This document shows positions 1 to 9,536 of a stretch of 64,000 nt of DNA, one piece after another. Within the stretch, counting starts at the first letter, position 1; every line of letters starts with the position of its first letter. The translations under genes and the position numbers were made by a program. Location: the NCBI GenBank assembly GCA_019636345.1, contig JAHBXQ010000004.1, positions 372,001 to 436,000 of the forward strand, in the 5' to 3' direction. Origin of the DNA: Pirellulales bacterium (GTDB lineage: Bacteria > Planctomycetota > Planctomycetia > Pirellulales > Lacipirellulaceae). Under the pieces are notes generated by a model, which was not told the origin of the DNA, did no database searches, and saw only the letters and a program-made list of their open reading frames with translations.

Positions 1-1124
1 CCCGCGTCGTCCCACGGGACCGTGCAGATCGACTGCTTCGTGATGAGGTACTGGCTGCACGCCTCGGCGTTCTCGAATTGCGTGCCGTCGGCCAATCCCC
101 GCGGGCTGGGGGTGTAGAGGAAGTACGATCCCCCCGGCATTTCGCACTGGAACCCGCACCGCTGGAGCGCGGCGACCATCTTGGTCATCCGTCGGCGGTA
201 CTTTTCGCGGATGCGGCGCGGAATTTCCGGTTCGTCGAGCGCCGCGGTCGCCGCCATTTGGATCGCCCGAAACTGCCCGCTGTCGCAGTTGTCCTTCACG
301 TCGGCGAACGCCCGCACGATCCGCTCGTTGCCGCAGATCCAGCCGATCCGCCAGCCGATCATGTCGAACCCCTTGGACATCGAGTGCATCTCGACCCCCA
401 CCTCCTTGGCGCCGGGGACGGCCAGAAAGCTGTTCGGCTCGCGGTCGAACGACAGCAGTCCGTGGGCCGCGTCCTGGACCACGACCACTTGGTTGTCGTG
501 AGCGAACTGGATCGCGCGTTCGTAGAACTCGCGGCTGGCCGTCTTGCCGGTGGGGCTGTTGGGATAGCAGATCACCAGCAGCTTGGCTTTGGCGCGGACG
601 TCGGCCGGGATGCCGTCTAAGTCGGGGAAGAAGTCGTTCTCCTTGAGCAGCGGCAGCTTGTACACGCTCCCCCCGTAGTACGTGGTCAGCGTTCCCGCGA
701 CTGGGTAGCCGGGGACGGTCATCAGCGTCACGTCGCCCGGGTTGATGAACGCCGCCGGCAAGATCGCCAGCCCCGATTTCGAACCGATGCAGTGGTTGAT
801 CTCGGTCGCCGGGTCGAGCGTCACGCCGTACTCGCGCTGCATGAACCGCGCGACCGCCTGCTTGAACTCCGGCGGACCGTTGTCGGCGTAGCCGCGGTTT
901 TCCGGCTTGCGGATTTCCTCGGCCATCCGGTCCAGCACGATCGGGTCGGCCACGCCGTCGTTTTCGCCGATGCCGAAGTCCAACAACCGCCGCTGGGGAT
1001 GCTCGGCCAGCGCCTGGCGCTTGGCCCGCTTGATCTTCTCGAACTTGTAGATCGAGGTCCCCTTGCCGTATTGGGCTCCGCCGATGCGGTCGGCGAACAG
1101 CGACTGAAAATACGGATCGGACAT
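1..1124 (-). CDS. dapL: LL-diaminopimelate aminotransferase (3' end outside window)
   Basis: PLP-dependent aminotransferase that makes LL-diaminopimelate from tetrahydrodipicolinate, giving a one-step route to lysine and peptidoglycan precursor that planctomycetes share with plants and chlamydiae. The reverse-strand translation starts MSDPYFQSLFADRIGG and carries the family block YKFEKIKRAKR, the N-terminal FGIGENDG loop, and the PLP lysine K251 in the SMSKGFDMIGWRIG segment. About 374 codons are present; the family is about 400-410 residues, so only the C-terminal tail is missing off the left edge. It is divergent from the SEC-C gene, with about 350 bp between them. Family identity is secure; assignment to DapL rather than another class I/II aminotransferase rests on the N-terminal block and the overall motif set. 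Confidence 0.9.
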   Translation of the reverse strand, partial: MSDPYFQSLFADRIGGAQYGKGTSIYKFEKIKRAKRQALAEHPQRRLLDFGIGENDGVADPIVLDRMAEEIRKPENRGYADNGPPEFKQAVARFMQREYGVTLDPATEINHCIGSKSGLAILPAAFINPGDVTLMTVPGYPVAGTLTTYYGGSVYKLPLLKENDFFPDLDGIPADVRAKAKLLVICYPNSPTGKTASREFYERAIQFAHDNQVVVVQDAAHGLLSFDREPNSFLAVPGAKEVGVEMHSMSKGFDMIGWRIGWICGNERIVRAFADVKDNCDSGQFRAIQMAATAALDEPEIPRRIREKYRRRMTKMVAALQRCGFQCEMPGGSYFLYTPSPRGLADGTQFENAEACSQYLITKQSICTVPWDDA

Positions 1125-1471
1125 GGCTGTCAACAATGCATGCGGGAAGGAGAAAACCAGCGGGCCCGTCAGGGTACCCCAAGCGTCAGTCGCCCAAAAG
1201 GGGCGACTGGGCGTCGCGTGCCCGAGGCCGCTGGTTCGTCTGGTGCGGGGCGCCATGGCCGCAGTGCGAAGCGCCGCGGTCTGGCGAATTCCCGCAGGAA
1301 ACAAGCTTGTTCGCGTCGGCCGCCCTCCGTTCGCGTGCCGCCCCGGCGGGCTCTGTTGAACATCCCCCTCGTTCCGACAGTTCGCCTCCCGGGTCGTGCC
1401 ATTCAGCCGGCTGTGATACGATCTTGGTTTGGTTTCGCCCTTTGTTTACTAGCTGCGCTAGGATGCCCGTC
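1125..1471. other. Intergenic region between divergent genes
   Basis: About 350 bp separate the start codons of dapL and the SEC-C gene, so the promoters of both genes should lie here. Open frames cross it on both strands, but they have no recognisable protein, no good ribosome-binding site and look like GC-driven background. No RNA gene or repeat was recognised. Confidence 0.5.
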
Positions 1472-3583
1472 ATGAGCGTCGACCCCTACGCCCCGTGCCC
1501 GTGCGGCAGCGGCAAGAAGCTGAAATTTTGCTGCTCGGACTTGGTTCACGAGATCGAGAAGATCGACAAGCTCATCCACGCCGATCAGCCGCGGGCGGCG
1601 CTGGCGCGGTGCGAGCAACTCTTGACCAAGGAGCCGAACCGGGCGTCGCTCCTCGATCTGGCGGCGATGCTCAAGTTGTCGCTCGAAGACGTCGACGGAG
1701 CCGCCGCGATCGTGCAGACGTTTCTGGCCGCGCACCCCGACAGCCCCACGGCCCACGCCCAAGCGGCGCTTGTGGCGACGGCGCGCGAGGATGCGGCCAC
1801 GGCCGTCGGCGAACTGCAGAGTGCGTTCGAACATTGCGGCAACGACCTGCCGCAGCGGGTGTTCGAGGCGATCGGCGCCGTCGGGCACGCGCTCTTGCTG
1901 GCTGGCGATCTCGTCGCGGCTCGAGCTCACCTGCTGATGTACGCCGGACTGGCGCCGAACGACGACAACGAAGCCGTCGAATTGCTGCTTCGGCTGAACC
2001 TGCAATCAGGCTTGCCGCTGTTGTTGCGTGAGCCGCTGACGCTCGTCAAAAAGCTCGCCGATCCGCCGAAGCCGATCGCGGCCGACTTCGCCGCAGCGAT
2101 GGAACTTGCCCAACGCGGCCGATGGCGGCAAGCCGCGGCGGCGTTCGAGACGTTGCGGGACCAGATCGGTTCGCTGCCGGCGGTCGTTTACAACCTGGCT
2201 CTCTGTCGCGGGTGGAGCGGCGACAAAGAGGGGTTCGTCGATGCACTGCATGACTACGCGGCGCTCGACGTGCCGTACGACGACGCCGTCGAGGCTGAAG
2301 CCCTCGCCCAATTGGTGCTGCCGCGCGAGGACGCGGCGCTCATCGAGACGCTGTGCCTGTCCTATCATGTTGAGGACGCCGACGTTGCCGCCGAGCGGTT
2401 GCTGGCGGACAAACGGGTCGAGATCTACCCCGTAGATCCGGAAACGTTCAAGAGCGACGAAGACACGCCCCCCCGCGAAACCTACATCCTTCTCGATCGT
2501 CCCGTCGCGACCGCCGGCGTCGACATCGAACTGGGGCAGATTCCCAACGTGCTGGCGTTTCTGTCGTTGTACGGCAAGCGGACCGATCGTCCCGCTCAGC
2601 TCAAGGTCACCACCGACGACGATCAGCTGTTCACCGTCGTCACGGGACTGGTGACGGAGATCGTCGGCGACGCGCTCGGTTCGATCGACTCGCGCGAAAC
2701 CCTGGCTGAGAAGTCGGCGAGCGAGGAAGCGCTCAGTTGGCGATGGCGGCTGCCGGACGACACGCCCTCGAAGCACCGGCGACAACTCCTCGCCGAACGT
2801 CGGCGACGGGCGATTCTCGACGATTGGACCTCGGCGCCCTTGGGGAATCTGGGCGACCTGTCGCCCGAGGCGGCCGCCAGCCAGCCGGAGTTGCAGGTCC
2901 GGCTGGCCGCCGCGGTGCTTATCATCGAGCAGGCCTCGGCCGACCCGGCCGAGCGCTCTCTGTTCGACGAACTGCGTAGCCGACTCGGCCTGCCCGCCGC
3001 AGAGCCGATCGATCCCGCGACAATTGATTGGCAAGCTCTCCCCATGGTCCGCGTGCCGCGGTTGGAACTTGCCGCACTGGACGCGGAGTCGCTCAGCGGC
3101 CTGCTCGATCGCTGCACGCTGGCCGGGGCGCCGATCGCCACGCTGGCGGTGGCCACGGAACTCGCTGGGCGCGATGAACCGCTTGCCGTTCGCCGGCGGG
3201 CTTTCCAGCAACTCGTGCGCAAGGTTTCGCACCCCGACGCCGCGATCCCGTGGATCGAGCAGGCCAAAACGCTCGCCGCGAGCGAAGGAGCGAAGCTCGG
3301 CGAATGGTTGCTGATGGAGCTGCAGGTCCACATGGAACGGGGCGATTTCGACGGGATTCAAGCCGCGCTGCGGGCGATCGGCGACCGTGAGGCCGCCGAG
3401 CCCGAAGCGGCTCAAGCTGCGTATCGCATCCTCTATCAATCAGGTTTGATCGCCCCGCCGGGCGAACGCACCGACGTGGCCGAAGCGCCCCTTCCGGTCG
3501 CCAGCGGTTCGAAGCTATGGACCCCCGACGGCGACGCTCCCGCCCCCGCCGGACCGGCCAAATCGGCGATCTGGACCCCGTAG
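1472..3583 (+). CDS. Large SEC-C motif protein with TPR-like repeats
   Basis: Protein of about 703 residues beginning with a SEC-C zinc-binding motif: C9, C11, C20 and C21 in YAPCPCGSGKKLKFCC, the module also found at the SecA C-terminus. Residues from about 30 to 200 are alanine- and leucine-rich helical repeats resembling TPRs. The rest is acidic and helical without a recognisable catalytic motif. The frame is open well upstream, but the start at 1472 has AGGA eight bases ahead and puts the SEC-C motif at the N-terminus, where it normally sits; 1463 is the alternative. Function is unknown. SEC-C plus TPR suggests a protein-interaction or chaperone-adaptor role, which is inference. Confidence 0.75.
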   Translation: MSVDPYAPCPCGSGKKLKFCCSDLVHEIEKIDKLIHADQPRAALARCEQLLTKEPNRASLLDLAAMLKLSLEDVDGAAAIVQTFLAAHPDSPTAHAQAALVATAREDAATAVGELQSAFEHCGNDLPQRVFEAIGAVGHALLLAGDLVAARAHLLMYAGLAPNDDNEAVELLLRLNLQSGLPLLLREPLTLVKKLADPPKPIAADFAAAMELAQRGRWRQAAAAFETLRDQIGSLPAVVYNLALCRGWSGDKEGFVDALHDYAALDVPYDDAVEAEALAQLVLPREDAALIETLCLSYHVEDADVAAERLLADKRVEIYPVDPETFKSDEDTPPRETYILLDRPVATAGVDIELGQIPNVLAFLSLYGKRTDRPAQLKVTTDDDQLFTVVTGLVTEIVGDALGSIDSRETLAEKSASEEALSWRWRLPDDTPSKHRRQLLAERRRRAILDDWTSAPLGNLGDLSPEAAASQPELQVRLAAAVLIIEQASADPAERSLFDELRSRLGLPAAEPIDPATIDWQALPMVRVPRLELAALDAESLSGLLDRCTLAGAPIATLAVATELAGRDEPLAVRRRAFQQLVRKVSHPDAAIPWIEQAKTLAASEGAKLGEWLLMELQVHMERGDFDGIQAALRAIGDREAAEPEAAQAAYRILYQSGLIAPPGERTDVAEAPLPVASGSKLWTPDGDAPAPAGPAKSAIWTP

Positions 3584-3692
3584 CCCGCAGCCGCTCGGAC
3601 CGGACGAATGAACCGCCTGAACGGAATTGATTGAAACGGGAACTCGTCGACCGTCAGGTGCGAGCTCTCTGCGTTCCTCCGCGGCCTGTTCG

Positions 3693-4811
3693 ATGGCAAT
3701 CAGTGACGAAGATCGCCAGTTCCTCGCTCGGGCATTCGAGCTAGCGCGCCGCGGGGAGGGGTTCGTCGAGCCGAACCCGCTGGTCGGCTGCGTTGTGATC
3801 CAGGGCGGTCAAGTCGTGGGCGAAGGTTGGCATCGCCGGTTCGGCGGGCCGCATGCCGAGATCGAGGCCCTCGCGGCTGCCGGGGACGCCGCCCGCGGGG
3901 CGACCGCGTGCGTCTCGCTGGAACCGTGTTGCCACCAAGGAAAGACCCCCCCGTGCGTCGGGGCCTTGCTCGCCGCCCGAGTGGCGCGGGTCGTCGTCGG
4001 GGCGGAAGACCCCAACCCCGTCGTCTCGGGCAAAGGAATTGCCGCGTTGCGGGCCGCGGGAATCGCCGTCGATCTTGCCGACGACTGCGACGAGGCTGCG
4101 GCGCTTGTCGCTCCTTTTCGCAAGCTGATCACGACCGGCCGGCCCTGGGTGATCGCCAAGTGGGCGATGACGCTCGACGGCAAAATCGCCGCGATCGACG
4201 GTTCGAGCCAGTGGATCACCGGCCCCGAAGCGCGGGCTGCGGTTCACGCCCTTCGCGGTCGCGTCGACGCGATTGTGGTCGGTCGGGGCACCGTCGAGCG
4301 GGACGACCCCCTGCTGACGGCTCGGCCTGCTGGTGCGCGGACGGCGACGAGGATCGTGCTCGACGCCGGGGCGAATTTGCCGCTCACGAGCAAACTTGCC
4401 CGCACTGCGGGCGAGGCCCCGGTGCTCGTCGCCGCGGCGAGCGACGCCCCGGCCGAACGGGTCGCGGCGCTCCGCTCTCGAGGAATCGAGGTGCTGCTGC
4501 TGCCGGGAGCGGATCAGGGCGCCCGGCTCGAGACGCTCCTAAACGAGCTAGGTCGCCGGCAGACGACCAACGTGCTGGTCGAGGGGGGAAGCGCAGTGCT
4601 CGGCAGCCTGCTCGCCTGCGGGGCGATCGACGAGGTCTTCGCCTTCGTTGCCCCGAAGCTGCTGGGAGGGGCCGCCGCCCCCGGCCCGGTCGGCGGTCCG
4701 GGGCTGGCGACCATCGCCCACGCGGTCCCGCTCAAACGGCTTCAGCTAAGCCGCCTTGGCCCCGACCTCCTTCTCCGGGGCCACGTCGCCCCTGGTGTGT
4801 GCGCCCGCTAG
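3693..4811 (+). CDS. ribD: Bifunctional riboflavin biosynthesis protein RibD (deaminase/reductase)
   Basis: Carries out two successive steps of riboflavin synthesis in the cytoplasm: deamination of the diaminopyrimidine intermediate, then reduction of the ribosyl side chain. The N-terminal zinc deaminase domain shows H54-A-E56 and the paired cysteines C79 and C88 in EPCCHQGKTPPC. The C-terminal reductase domain starts near residue 150 with AKWAMTLDGKIAA. At about 372 residues it is normal RibD length. The start at 3693 (MAISDEDRQF) leaves about 20 residues before the conserved EPNPLVGCVV block. No other rib gene is nearby. A strong hairpin follows the stop codon. Confidence 0.93.
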   Translation: MAISDEDRQFLARAFELARRGEGFVEPNPLVGCVVIQGGQVVGEGWHRRFGGPHAEIEALAAAGDAARGATACVSLEPCCHQGKTPPCVGALLAARVARVVVGAEDPNPVVSGKGIAALRAAGIAVDLADDCDEAAALVAPFRKLITTGRPWVIAKWAMTLDGKIAAIDGSSQWITGPEARAAVHALRGRVDAIVVGRGTVERDDPLLTARPAGARTATRIVLDAGANLPLTSKLARTAGEAPVLVAAASDAPAERVAALRSRGIEVLLLPGADQGARLETLLNELGRRQTTNVLVEGGSAVLGSLLACGAIDEVFAFVAPKLLGGAAAPGPVGGPGLATIAHAVPLKRLQLSRLGPDLLLRGHVAPGVCAR

Positions 4812-4833
4812 CCGGCGGCGCACACGCCGCCGG
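4812..4833 (+). terminator. GC-rich hairpin after ribD
   Basis: A perfect 9-bp stem (4812-4820 with 4825-4833) with loop CACA begins at the first base after the ribD stop codon. There is no T-run after it, so it may be a weak or factor-assisted terminator or an mRNA 3'-end stabiliser. Confidence 0.45.
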
Positions 4834-5275
4834 AGAACCGCGGACAAGCCCTGCCCTGCCCTCCTCGCCCCAGGCTCGGGTACGAACGCCGACGACGGTC
4901 TCGGTGCTTGCGACAAGGCTCCAGCGGCTTCGTCGCGTCCCCCCGCTCGGCGCCAATTTCAGCCTGACGATTCGTCGTTTGGCCAGCCCGCGCCGCTAGC
5001 ATTTCCGCTCCATTTTTGGCGGACATTGCGGGTCGTAGCGATCGTGCCCGTGGCAATTTCGCAACTCTTTTCAGCGGAGGTCCAAAACCGTTTTCAGCCG
5101 CCCCGGCCGTTGATAGAGTGCGAGGAAAGGGGACGTTCGCCCTGCTCGCCCGTGGGCGCCGCAACGGGCGACTCCTCGACTGTTCGTCGACTATCGAAGG
5201 GTTGCGTTTCTCCCCGTCGCCGGGCTCGCTGCAGGCTTGCTCGACGACCGTACGCAATGTGTTGGTTCGCTTGCC
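4834..5275. other. Long non-coding stretch upstream of a conserved hypothetical gene
   Basis: About 440 bp between ribD and the next gene on the same strand. Frames here have no recognisable protein and no good start. It probably holds the promoter and leader of the gene at 5276; no specific element can be named. Confidence 0.4.
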
Positions 5276-5845
5276 ATGATGTTCTCCCCCTCGCCCAAAC
5301 CCGATGACGTCGACAGCCTGCTGCTCAACGCGCAGCTTCGCGACGCGCTGGAACCGTTGTTCGACGAGTCGATCGGTCGTGTCAATGCCGAGGTCATGTC
5401 GACCGGCGATGAAAACGAGTTCCTGCAGTCGATGCTCGAGTGGGAACGGGCGCCGATCTTGCCGATCTGCGAGTGGTTCACCCCCAAGCTCGATCTGCCG
5501 CATCCCGACGATCTCAGCGACGACGTCCTCCGCGTGAAGCTCGCCCAGGTGATCGACCGACTGTTCGAGCGCCGGATCGTGCTGGACTTCACCGATCATC
5601 TCAGCGATCGGCAACTCTACTGCCTCGTCTTTCGCGACATCCTCCCCGCGCACGAGAAGATGATCGACCGCCGCAGCAACTACCTCCACTGGGATTGCGC
5701 CAACGTCGACGGCGATCCCGAGTTGTGGTTGCGGTACTACGCGACCGAGGACGAGCGCGCGGCGTGGGCCGAGGACAACGACGGCTATTTGCCGCAGATC
5801 GAGGACCCGCCGTTCCCGCGCGACCTGCCGCGGGCGCCGCTGTAG
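5276..5845 (+). CDS. Conserved hypothetical protein, acidic, about 189 residues
   Basis: Not recognised as a named family. The product begins MMFSPSPKPDDVDSLLLN, is rich in Asp, Glu and Leu, and has no signal peptide, membrane segment or cysteine pair. It contains conserved-looking aromatic blocks (PICEWFTPKLDLP, LYCLVFRDILP, NYLHWDCANVDGD) of a compact folded protein. Two adjacent ATGs at 5276 and 5279 are the likely start; an in-frame ATG at 5237 is less likely. It is convergent with the membrane-anchored gene at 5861. The residue pattern is clearly coding, but the function is unknown. Confidence 0.6.
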   Translation: MMFSPSPKPDDVDSLLLNAQLRDALEPLFDESIGRVNAEVMSTGDENEFLQSMLEWERAPILPICEWFTPKLDLPHPDDLSDDVLRVKLAQVIDRLFERRIVLDFTDHLSDRQLYCLVFRDILPAHEKMIDRRSNYLHWDCANVDGDPELWLRYYATEDERAAWAEDNDGYLPQIEDPPFPRDLPRAPL

Positions 5846-5860
5846 CAAGGGCGGTCCGGC

Positions 5861-7015
5861 TCAGTCGGCCAGTCCGCGGACCCGTTCGATCAGTTCGCCG
5901 AACGGAGAGGTCTCGACGCCGGTGAACGGGTCGAAGATCGACTCGCGCGCGGCGGCCGCTTGCTGGAGCGTCGCGGCAAGCGCTTCGACTCCGTCGCGCA
6001 GTTCCTTCGGTGCGGCGACCCGCGCGCGTTCCGCCGGCGTCAACGCATCGTAGTACAGCCGCACGAACTCGTATTGCTGGGCGAGGCGTTCCAGTTCGCT
6101 CGTGATCCGCGCGGCCGTGGCCAGCGAGAGTCGCTCGTCGGCGATCACGATTGCGGCGTTCACCTCGCGGAGCCCGGCGTGGTAGCCGTCGATTCGAGCT
6201 CGCAGTTCGGCGAGATTGACTGCCACCTCCGCCGGGGGCGCGGGCGGCGTCGGCGAAGCTGCGGACAGGTGACGCACCACGATCGCCCGAGCGGCAGGTT
6301 TCTCAGTCGCCGCTCCGTCGGCCGGAGCCGCCAGCGTGGGGATCGGTCCGCCGATTGCAACGTGCGGCCGCGGCTCCTCGAGCACGTCCCATTGCGGCGT
6401 CTCGGGTTGCCAATCCGCAGGGTTCAGGTCCTCGGGCGGCGAAATGCTCGCGATGATCGATGGCGCCGTCGGCTTGTCGCCGGACGAAGCTTCGTTCCGG
6501 CGAGGAATCGCGGCAACCGACTCAACGGCTGAGGGGGCGGCAGGCGCCGGAATCGTGGGCTTCTTGACGAGGCGAGCCGCAGGAACGGGTGCAGGTTCTT
6601 GCTGCGGCGACGGTTCGGAGGGAACCTCCGGCGGCGACGCGACCTCGGCGACCGCCGGAGCCGTCTCGGCTCCGAATCGCGGCGTCGTCGGCAGTTTCTG
6701 CGACGAGCCGGGCATCGACAAGACGATCGCTTGATCCAACCACGCGGCCAGCGCCTGCTGATCGGCGGCGCTCCGGGGCGATTGCCGATAGGCCTCGACC
6801 GTCGTTTCGAGCGCCGAAATGCGACTCTCGTACGCGGTCTGATCGTGGCGATACGCCAGCTCGAATTGCAGCCGCGCGTCGGCTTCAAGCGCTCGGAGAT
6901 CGGCCTTCGGCCATTGCGCCTGACGGTCCGCGGCGACGAACCCGCCGATGATCGCCACGGCGACAAACGAACTGACGACGGCGATGATCCGTTCGCCGGT
7001 GGAAGATTTTCGCAT
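5861..7015 (-). CDS. Membrane-anchored proline-rich protein of unknown function
   Basis: About 384 residues. An N-terminal signal anchor of about 20 hydrophobic residues follows MRKSSTGERI (IAVVSSFVAVAIIGGF). A helical segment of about 90 residues follows, then a long Pro/Ala/Glu-rich low-complexity linker (roughly residues 110-250), then a C-terminal helical domain ending ELIERVRGLAD. The layout suggests a cytoplasmic-membrane anchor holding a helical domain in the periplasm at the end of a flexible arm. No catalytic motif is visible. It is divergent from the VTT protein at 7148, with about 130 bp between. Confidence 0.6.
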   Translation of the reverse strand: MRKSSTGERIIAVVSSFVAVAIIGGFVAADRQAQWPKADLRALEADARLQFELAYRHDQTAYESRISALETTVEAYRQSPRSAADQQALAAWLDQAIVLSMPGSSQKLPTTPRFGAETAPAVAEVASPPEVPSEPSPQQEPAPVPAARLVKKPTIPAPAAPSAVESVAAIPRRNEASSGDKPTAPSIIASISPPEDLNPADWQPETPQWDVLEEPRPHVAIGGPIPTLAAPADGAATEKPAARAIVVRHLSAASPTPPAPPAEVAVNLAELRARIDGYHAGLREVNAAIVIADERLSLATAARITSELERLAQQYEFVRLYYDALTPAERARVAAPKELRDGVEALAATLQQAAAARESIFDPFTGVETSPFGELIERVRGLAD

Positions 7016-7147
7016 GGTGCGCTGCTTGGATGGAGGAGCAAGAATCGACCCCGGGCCGGTCGGCCGCGCGCCGGTCGCTCGGAGGCCGCTTAAAACCTAG
7101 AATGGCCCAGCCCCAAGTCAAAAACGCTCCCCCCTTCGCGCGTCGTC

Positions 7148-7801
7148 ATGAACCGCACGCTTGCCAAGCCCTTGCTGATCGTCGCGGTCGTGCTGGTTGT
7201 GCCGCTGGCGGTCCTGGCGGTGCAGGGGGAGTCGTTCGCGCCGACGCTGGCCCGGTGGCAGGAGGACCCGCCGTCCCCCGGGACGCTTGCGGTGCTGGTC
7301 GTCGCCTTGCTGGCCAGCGACGTGGTCCTGCCCGTCCCCTCGGGGCCCGTCAGCACGCTGGCCGGCGCCAAATTGGGGATCCCCCTCGGCGCCGCAGCGT
7401 CATGCCTGGGAATGACCGCCGGGGCCGCCGTCGCGTTCGCCCTGGCTCGCCGCTGGGGCCGGCCGCTGGCCGAGCGGCTCTCGGCCCCCGAGCGGCTCGC
7501 CGAACTCGACGACGCGTGGAGTCGCCACGGAGCCTGGCTTTTGGCGGCGACCCGCCCTTTGCCCGTGCTCGCCGAGGCGGGGGCGCTGCTGGCTGGGGCG
7601 ATGAGTATGTCCTGGGCCGCCTTCTTGCCGCCGGTGTTTGTCGTGAACGGCGTCCTGGGGATCGTTTACGCCGCCCTGGGCGACTTTGCCCGCCAGCGGG
7701 AGTGGCTCCCCCTGGCGGTGGCCGTCGCCGCGGCCGTCCCTTTCGTGCTCCTGGCGGTCGTCCGTCCGCGCCGCACGCCCCAGCGCGGGCCGCAAGATTG
7801 A
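7148..7801 (+). CDS. VTT-domain (DedA/TVP38-like) membrane protein
   Basis: Integral membrane protein of 217 residues with about five hydrophobic segments. The central VTT/SNARE-associated segment shows the family pattern: a re-entrant glycine- and proline-rich stretch (DVVLPVPSGPVSTLAGAKLG), then AGAAVAFALARRWGR and a basic C-terminal tail. Proteins of this group act as lipid scramblases or influence membrane homeostasis; the substrate here is unknown. Convergent with the peroxiredoxin gene, with 34 bp between stop codons. Confidence 0.75.
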   Translation: MNRTLAKPLLIVAVVLVVPLAVLAVQGESFAPTLARWQEDPPSPGTLAVLVVALLASDVVLPVPSGPVSTLAGAKLGIPLGAAASCLGMTAGAAVAFALARRWGRPLAERLSAPERLAELDDAWSRHGAWLLAATRPLPVLAEAGALLAGAMSMSWAAFLPPVFVVNGVLGIVYAALGDFARQREWLPLAVAVAAAVPFVLLAVVRPRRTPQRGPQD

Positions 7802-7835
7802 GAGCATCGCAAGCCAAGCGCAGGCACTCCCGCGG

Positions 7836-8294
7836 TCACGCTGGCTCCAGCGCCGCCAGCGATTGCCGGACGTGTTCGTCGGAGGCGAACAGGGCCGAGA
7901 ACATGTGTCGGATCACCCCCTCGCGATCGATGACGAACGTCACGCGCCCCGGCAGGATTCCCAGCGCCTTGCGGGCGCCGTACAGCTTCTGCAACCGCCC
8001 GTCGCGATCGCTGACCAAGTGAAACGGCAGCCGATGCCGGGCGGCGAACGAGCGGTGCGAGTCGTCGCTGTCGCCGCTCACGCCGATCACTTCGGCCCCC
8101 GCCTCGGCGAACGTCTCGAACGAGTCGCGGAACGAGCACGCCTCTTGCGTACACACGGTCGTGCCGTTCTTGGGGTAGAAAAACAGCACCACCGCTCGCT
8201 GGCCGCGGAAATCGCTCAATCGCAGTTCCACGCCCGCGGATGTCGTAACAGCAAAATCGGGAGCGACGTCGCCAACGTGAAGTTTCGCGGTCAT
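7836..8294 (-). CDS. bcp: Peroxiredoxin of the Bcp/PrxQ type
   Basis: Thiol peroxidase that reduces hydrogen peroxide and organic hydroperoxides. The peroxidatic cysteine C48 sits in GTTVCTQEAC with the resolving cysteine C53 five residues on, the spacing of the alpha-helix-2 two-Cys PrxQ group. The FFYPKNGTT segment and the arginine in KALGILPGRVTFVID also fit. The start at 8294 (MTAKLHVGDVAPDF) gives 152 residues, normal for PrxQ, with AAGGTG upstream. An ATG at 8429 would add an unrelated 45-residue extension and was not used. Confidence 0.88.
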   Translation of the reverse strand: MTAKLHVGDVAPDFAVTTSAGVELRLSDFRGQRAVVLFFYPKNGTTVCTQEACSFRDSFETFAEAGAEVIGVSGDSDDSHRSFAARHRLPFHLVSDRDGRLQKLYGARKALGILPGRVTFVIDREGVIRHMFSALFASDEHVRQSLAALEPA

Positions 8295-8454
8295 GGTTCG
8301 TTCACCTTGATCAGATCGTCGATCGATCAGCGGAGTTGCGGCGAGTCGCGTGCTTCGCGGGTCCACGACGGCCCGACTTGAACGATGCAGTGACGTCTGC
8401 ATGCGGTGGTCTGGGAATTCCGTGAACATCCATGCTGCCGAGATTGCTCAGTCG

Positions 8455-9480
8455 TCAGCCGCCCGCTGTCGCTCCGAACGCCGCCAACAGGCGGTCGGCG
8501 GCGATCTCGGCGGGGAGAACGCCCGCGACGACCTGGGCTTCCAATTCCTGTCGCAGCGCCTTCACCCTCGGGTGGTCCTCGAACGCCGAGTGCAACCGTT
8601 CAGACACAATCCCGCGCAACCAGTGCAAATTCTGACGCTGTCGACGCTGGTCGAGTTCGCCGCTAGCCCGGCGGCGAGAGACGCACGACTGGACCGCCTC
8701 CCATACGTCGCCGATCCGTTGGCCCTCGCGGGCGCTGCAGGTCAGCACCGCCGGCTGGTCGTTGCGGGGGCGTCCGCTGATCGATTCGACCGCGCCGCGA
8801 TACTGTCGGGCCGCGACCTCAGCCGCGGGCTTCATCGGCCCGTCGGCCTTGTTGACGGCGATCACGTCGACCAGTTCCAAGAGTCCGCGCTTGATCGCTT
8901 GCAGCTCGTCCCCCGCCGTGGGGAGCATCAGCGCGAGAAAGCAATCGGTCATCTCGGCGACCATCGTCTCCGATTGACCGACTCCCACCGTCTCGACCAG
9001 CACGACGTCGAACCCGGCGGCTTCGCATACCAGCAGGCTTTCGCGGGTCTTGCGGGCGACGCCCCCCAGCGTGCCGGCGCTGGGAGAGGGCCGGATGTAC
9101 GCGGCGGTCGCTGCGGAGAGGGCGCCCATCCGCGTCTTGTCTCCCAGGATGCTCCCCCCGGTGACGGTGCTCGACGGGTCGACTGCCAGGACGGCAACGC
9201 GGCGATTGGCCGCGACGAGATGCTGCCCCAGAACGTCGATGAAGGTGCTTTTGCCGACGCCAGGGACTCCCGAGATGCCCACCCGGACCGAACCCCCCGT
9301 CGCCGGCAGCAACTCGGCGAGCACCTGCTGGGCTAGGACGCGATGCTCCGGCAGGCTCGATTCGACGAGCGTGAGCGTGCGGGCCAAGGCGCCGATCGAT
9401 CCGGCGCGAACCCCTTGCACGTAGTCGGCGACGGTCATCTCCCGACGCCGAGCGCCGCCGGGCAGGGAAGGGGAGGGCAT
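8455..9480 (-). CDS. meaB: Methylmalonyl-CoA mutase-associated GTPase MeaB (ArgK family)
   Basis: G3E-family GTPase that protects and reloads the B12-dependent methylmalonyl-CoA mutase. Visible motifs: P-loop GISGVPGVGKST at about 69-79, DPSSTVTGGSILGDKTRM, the switch segment VETVGVGQSE and the specificity motif NKADG. The protein is 341 residues, normal for MeaB. The start could be 9480 or an internal ATG at 9438 (MTVADYVQG). No mutase gene is in the window, so the partner must be encoded elsewhere. Confidence 0.9.
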   Translation of the reverse strand: MPSPSLPGGARRREMTVADYVQGVRAGSIGALARTLTLVESSLPEHRVLAQQVLAELLPATGGSVRVGISGVPGVGKSTFIDVLGQHLVAANRRVAVLAVDPSSTVTGGSILGDKTRMGALSAATAAYIRPSPSAGTLGGVARKTRESLLVCEAAGFDVVLVETVGVGQSETMVAEMTDCFLALMLPTAGDELQAIKRGLLELVDVIAVNKADGPMKPAAEVAARQYRGAVESISGRPRNDQPAVLTCSAREGQRIGDVWEAVQSCVSRRRASGELDQRRQRQNLHWLRGIVSERLHSAFEDHPRVKALRQELEAQVVAGVLPAEIAADRLLAAFGATAGG

Positions 9481-9536
9481 GGGCGATTCAGACTGCTGGG
9501 GGCGACGCTGCGCACACGAGGCGAGACCTCCCCAAT

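Noticed and set aside
2006-3439. A 477-codon open frame antisense to the SEC-C protein
   Set aside because: No family features, no ribosome-binding site; the plus-strand protein explains the DNA.
4808-5848. A 346-codon frame antisense to the gene at 5276
   Set aside because: Starts inside the intergenic hairpin region and has a composition typical of antisense frames in high-GC DNA.
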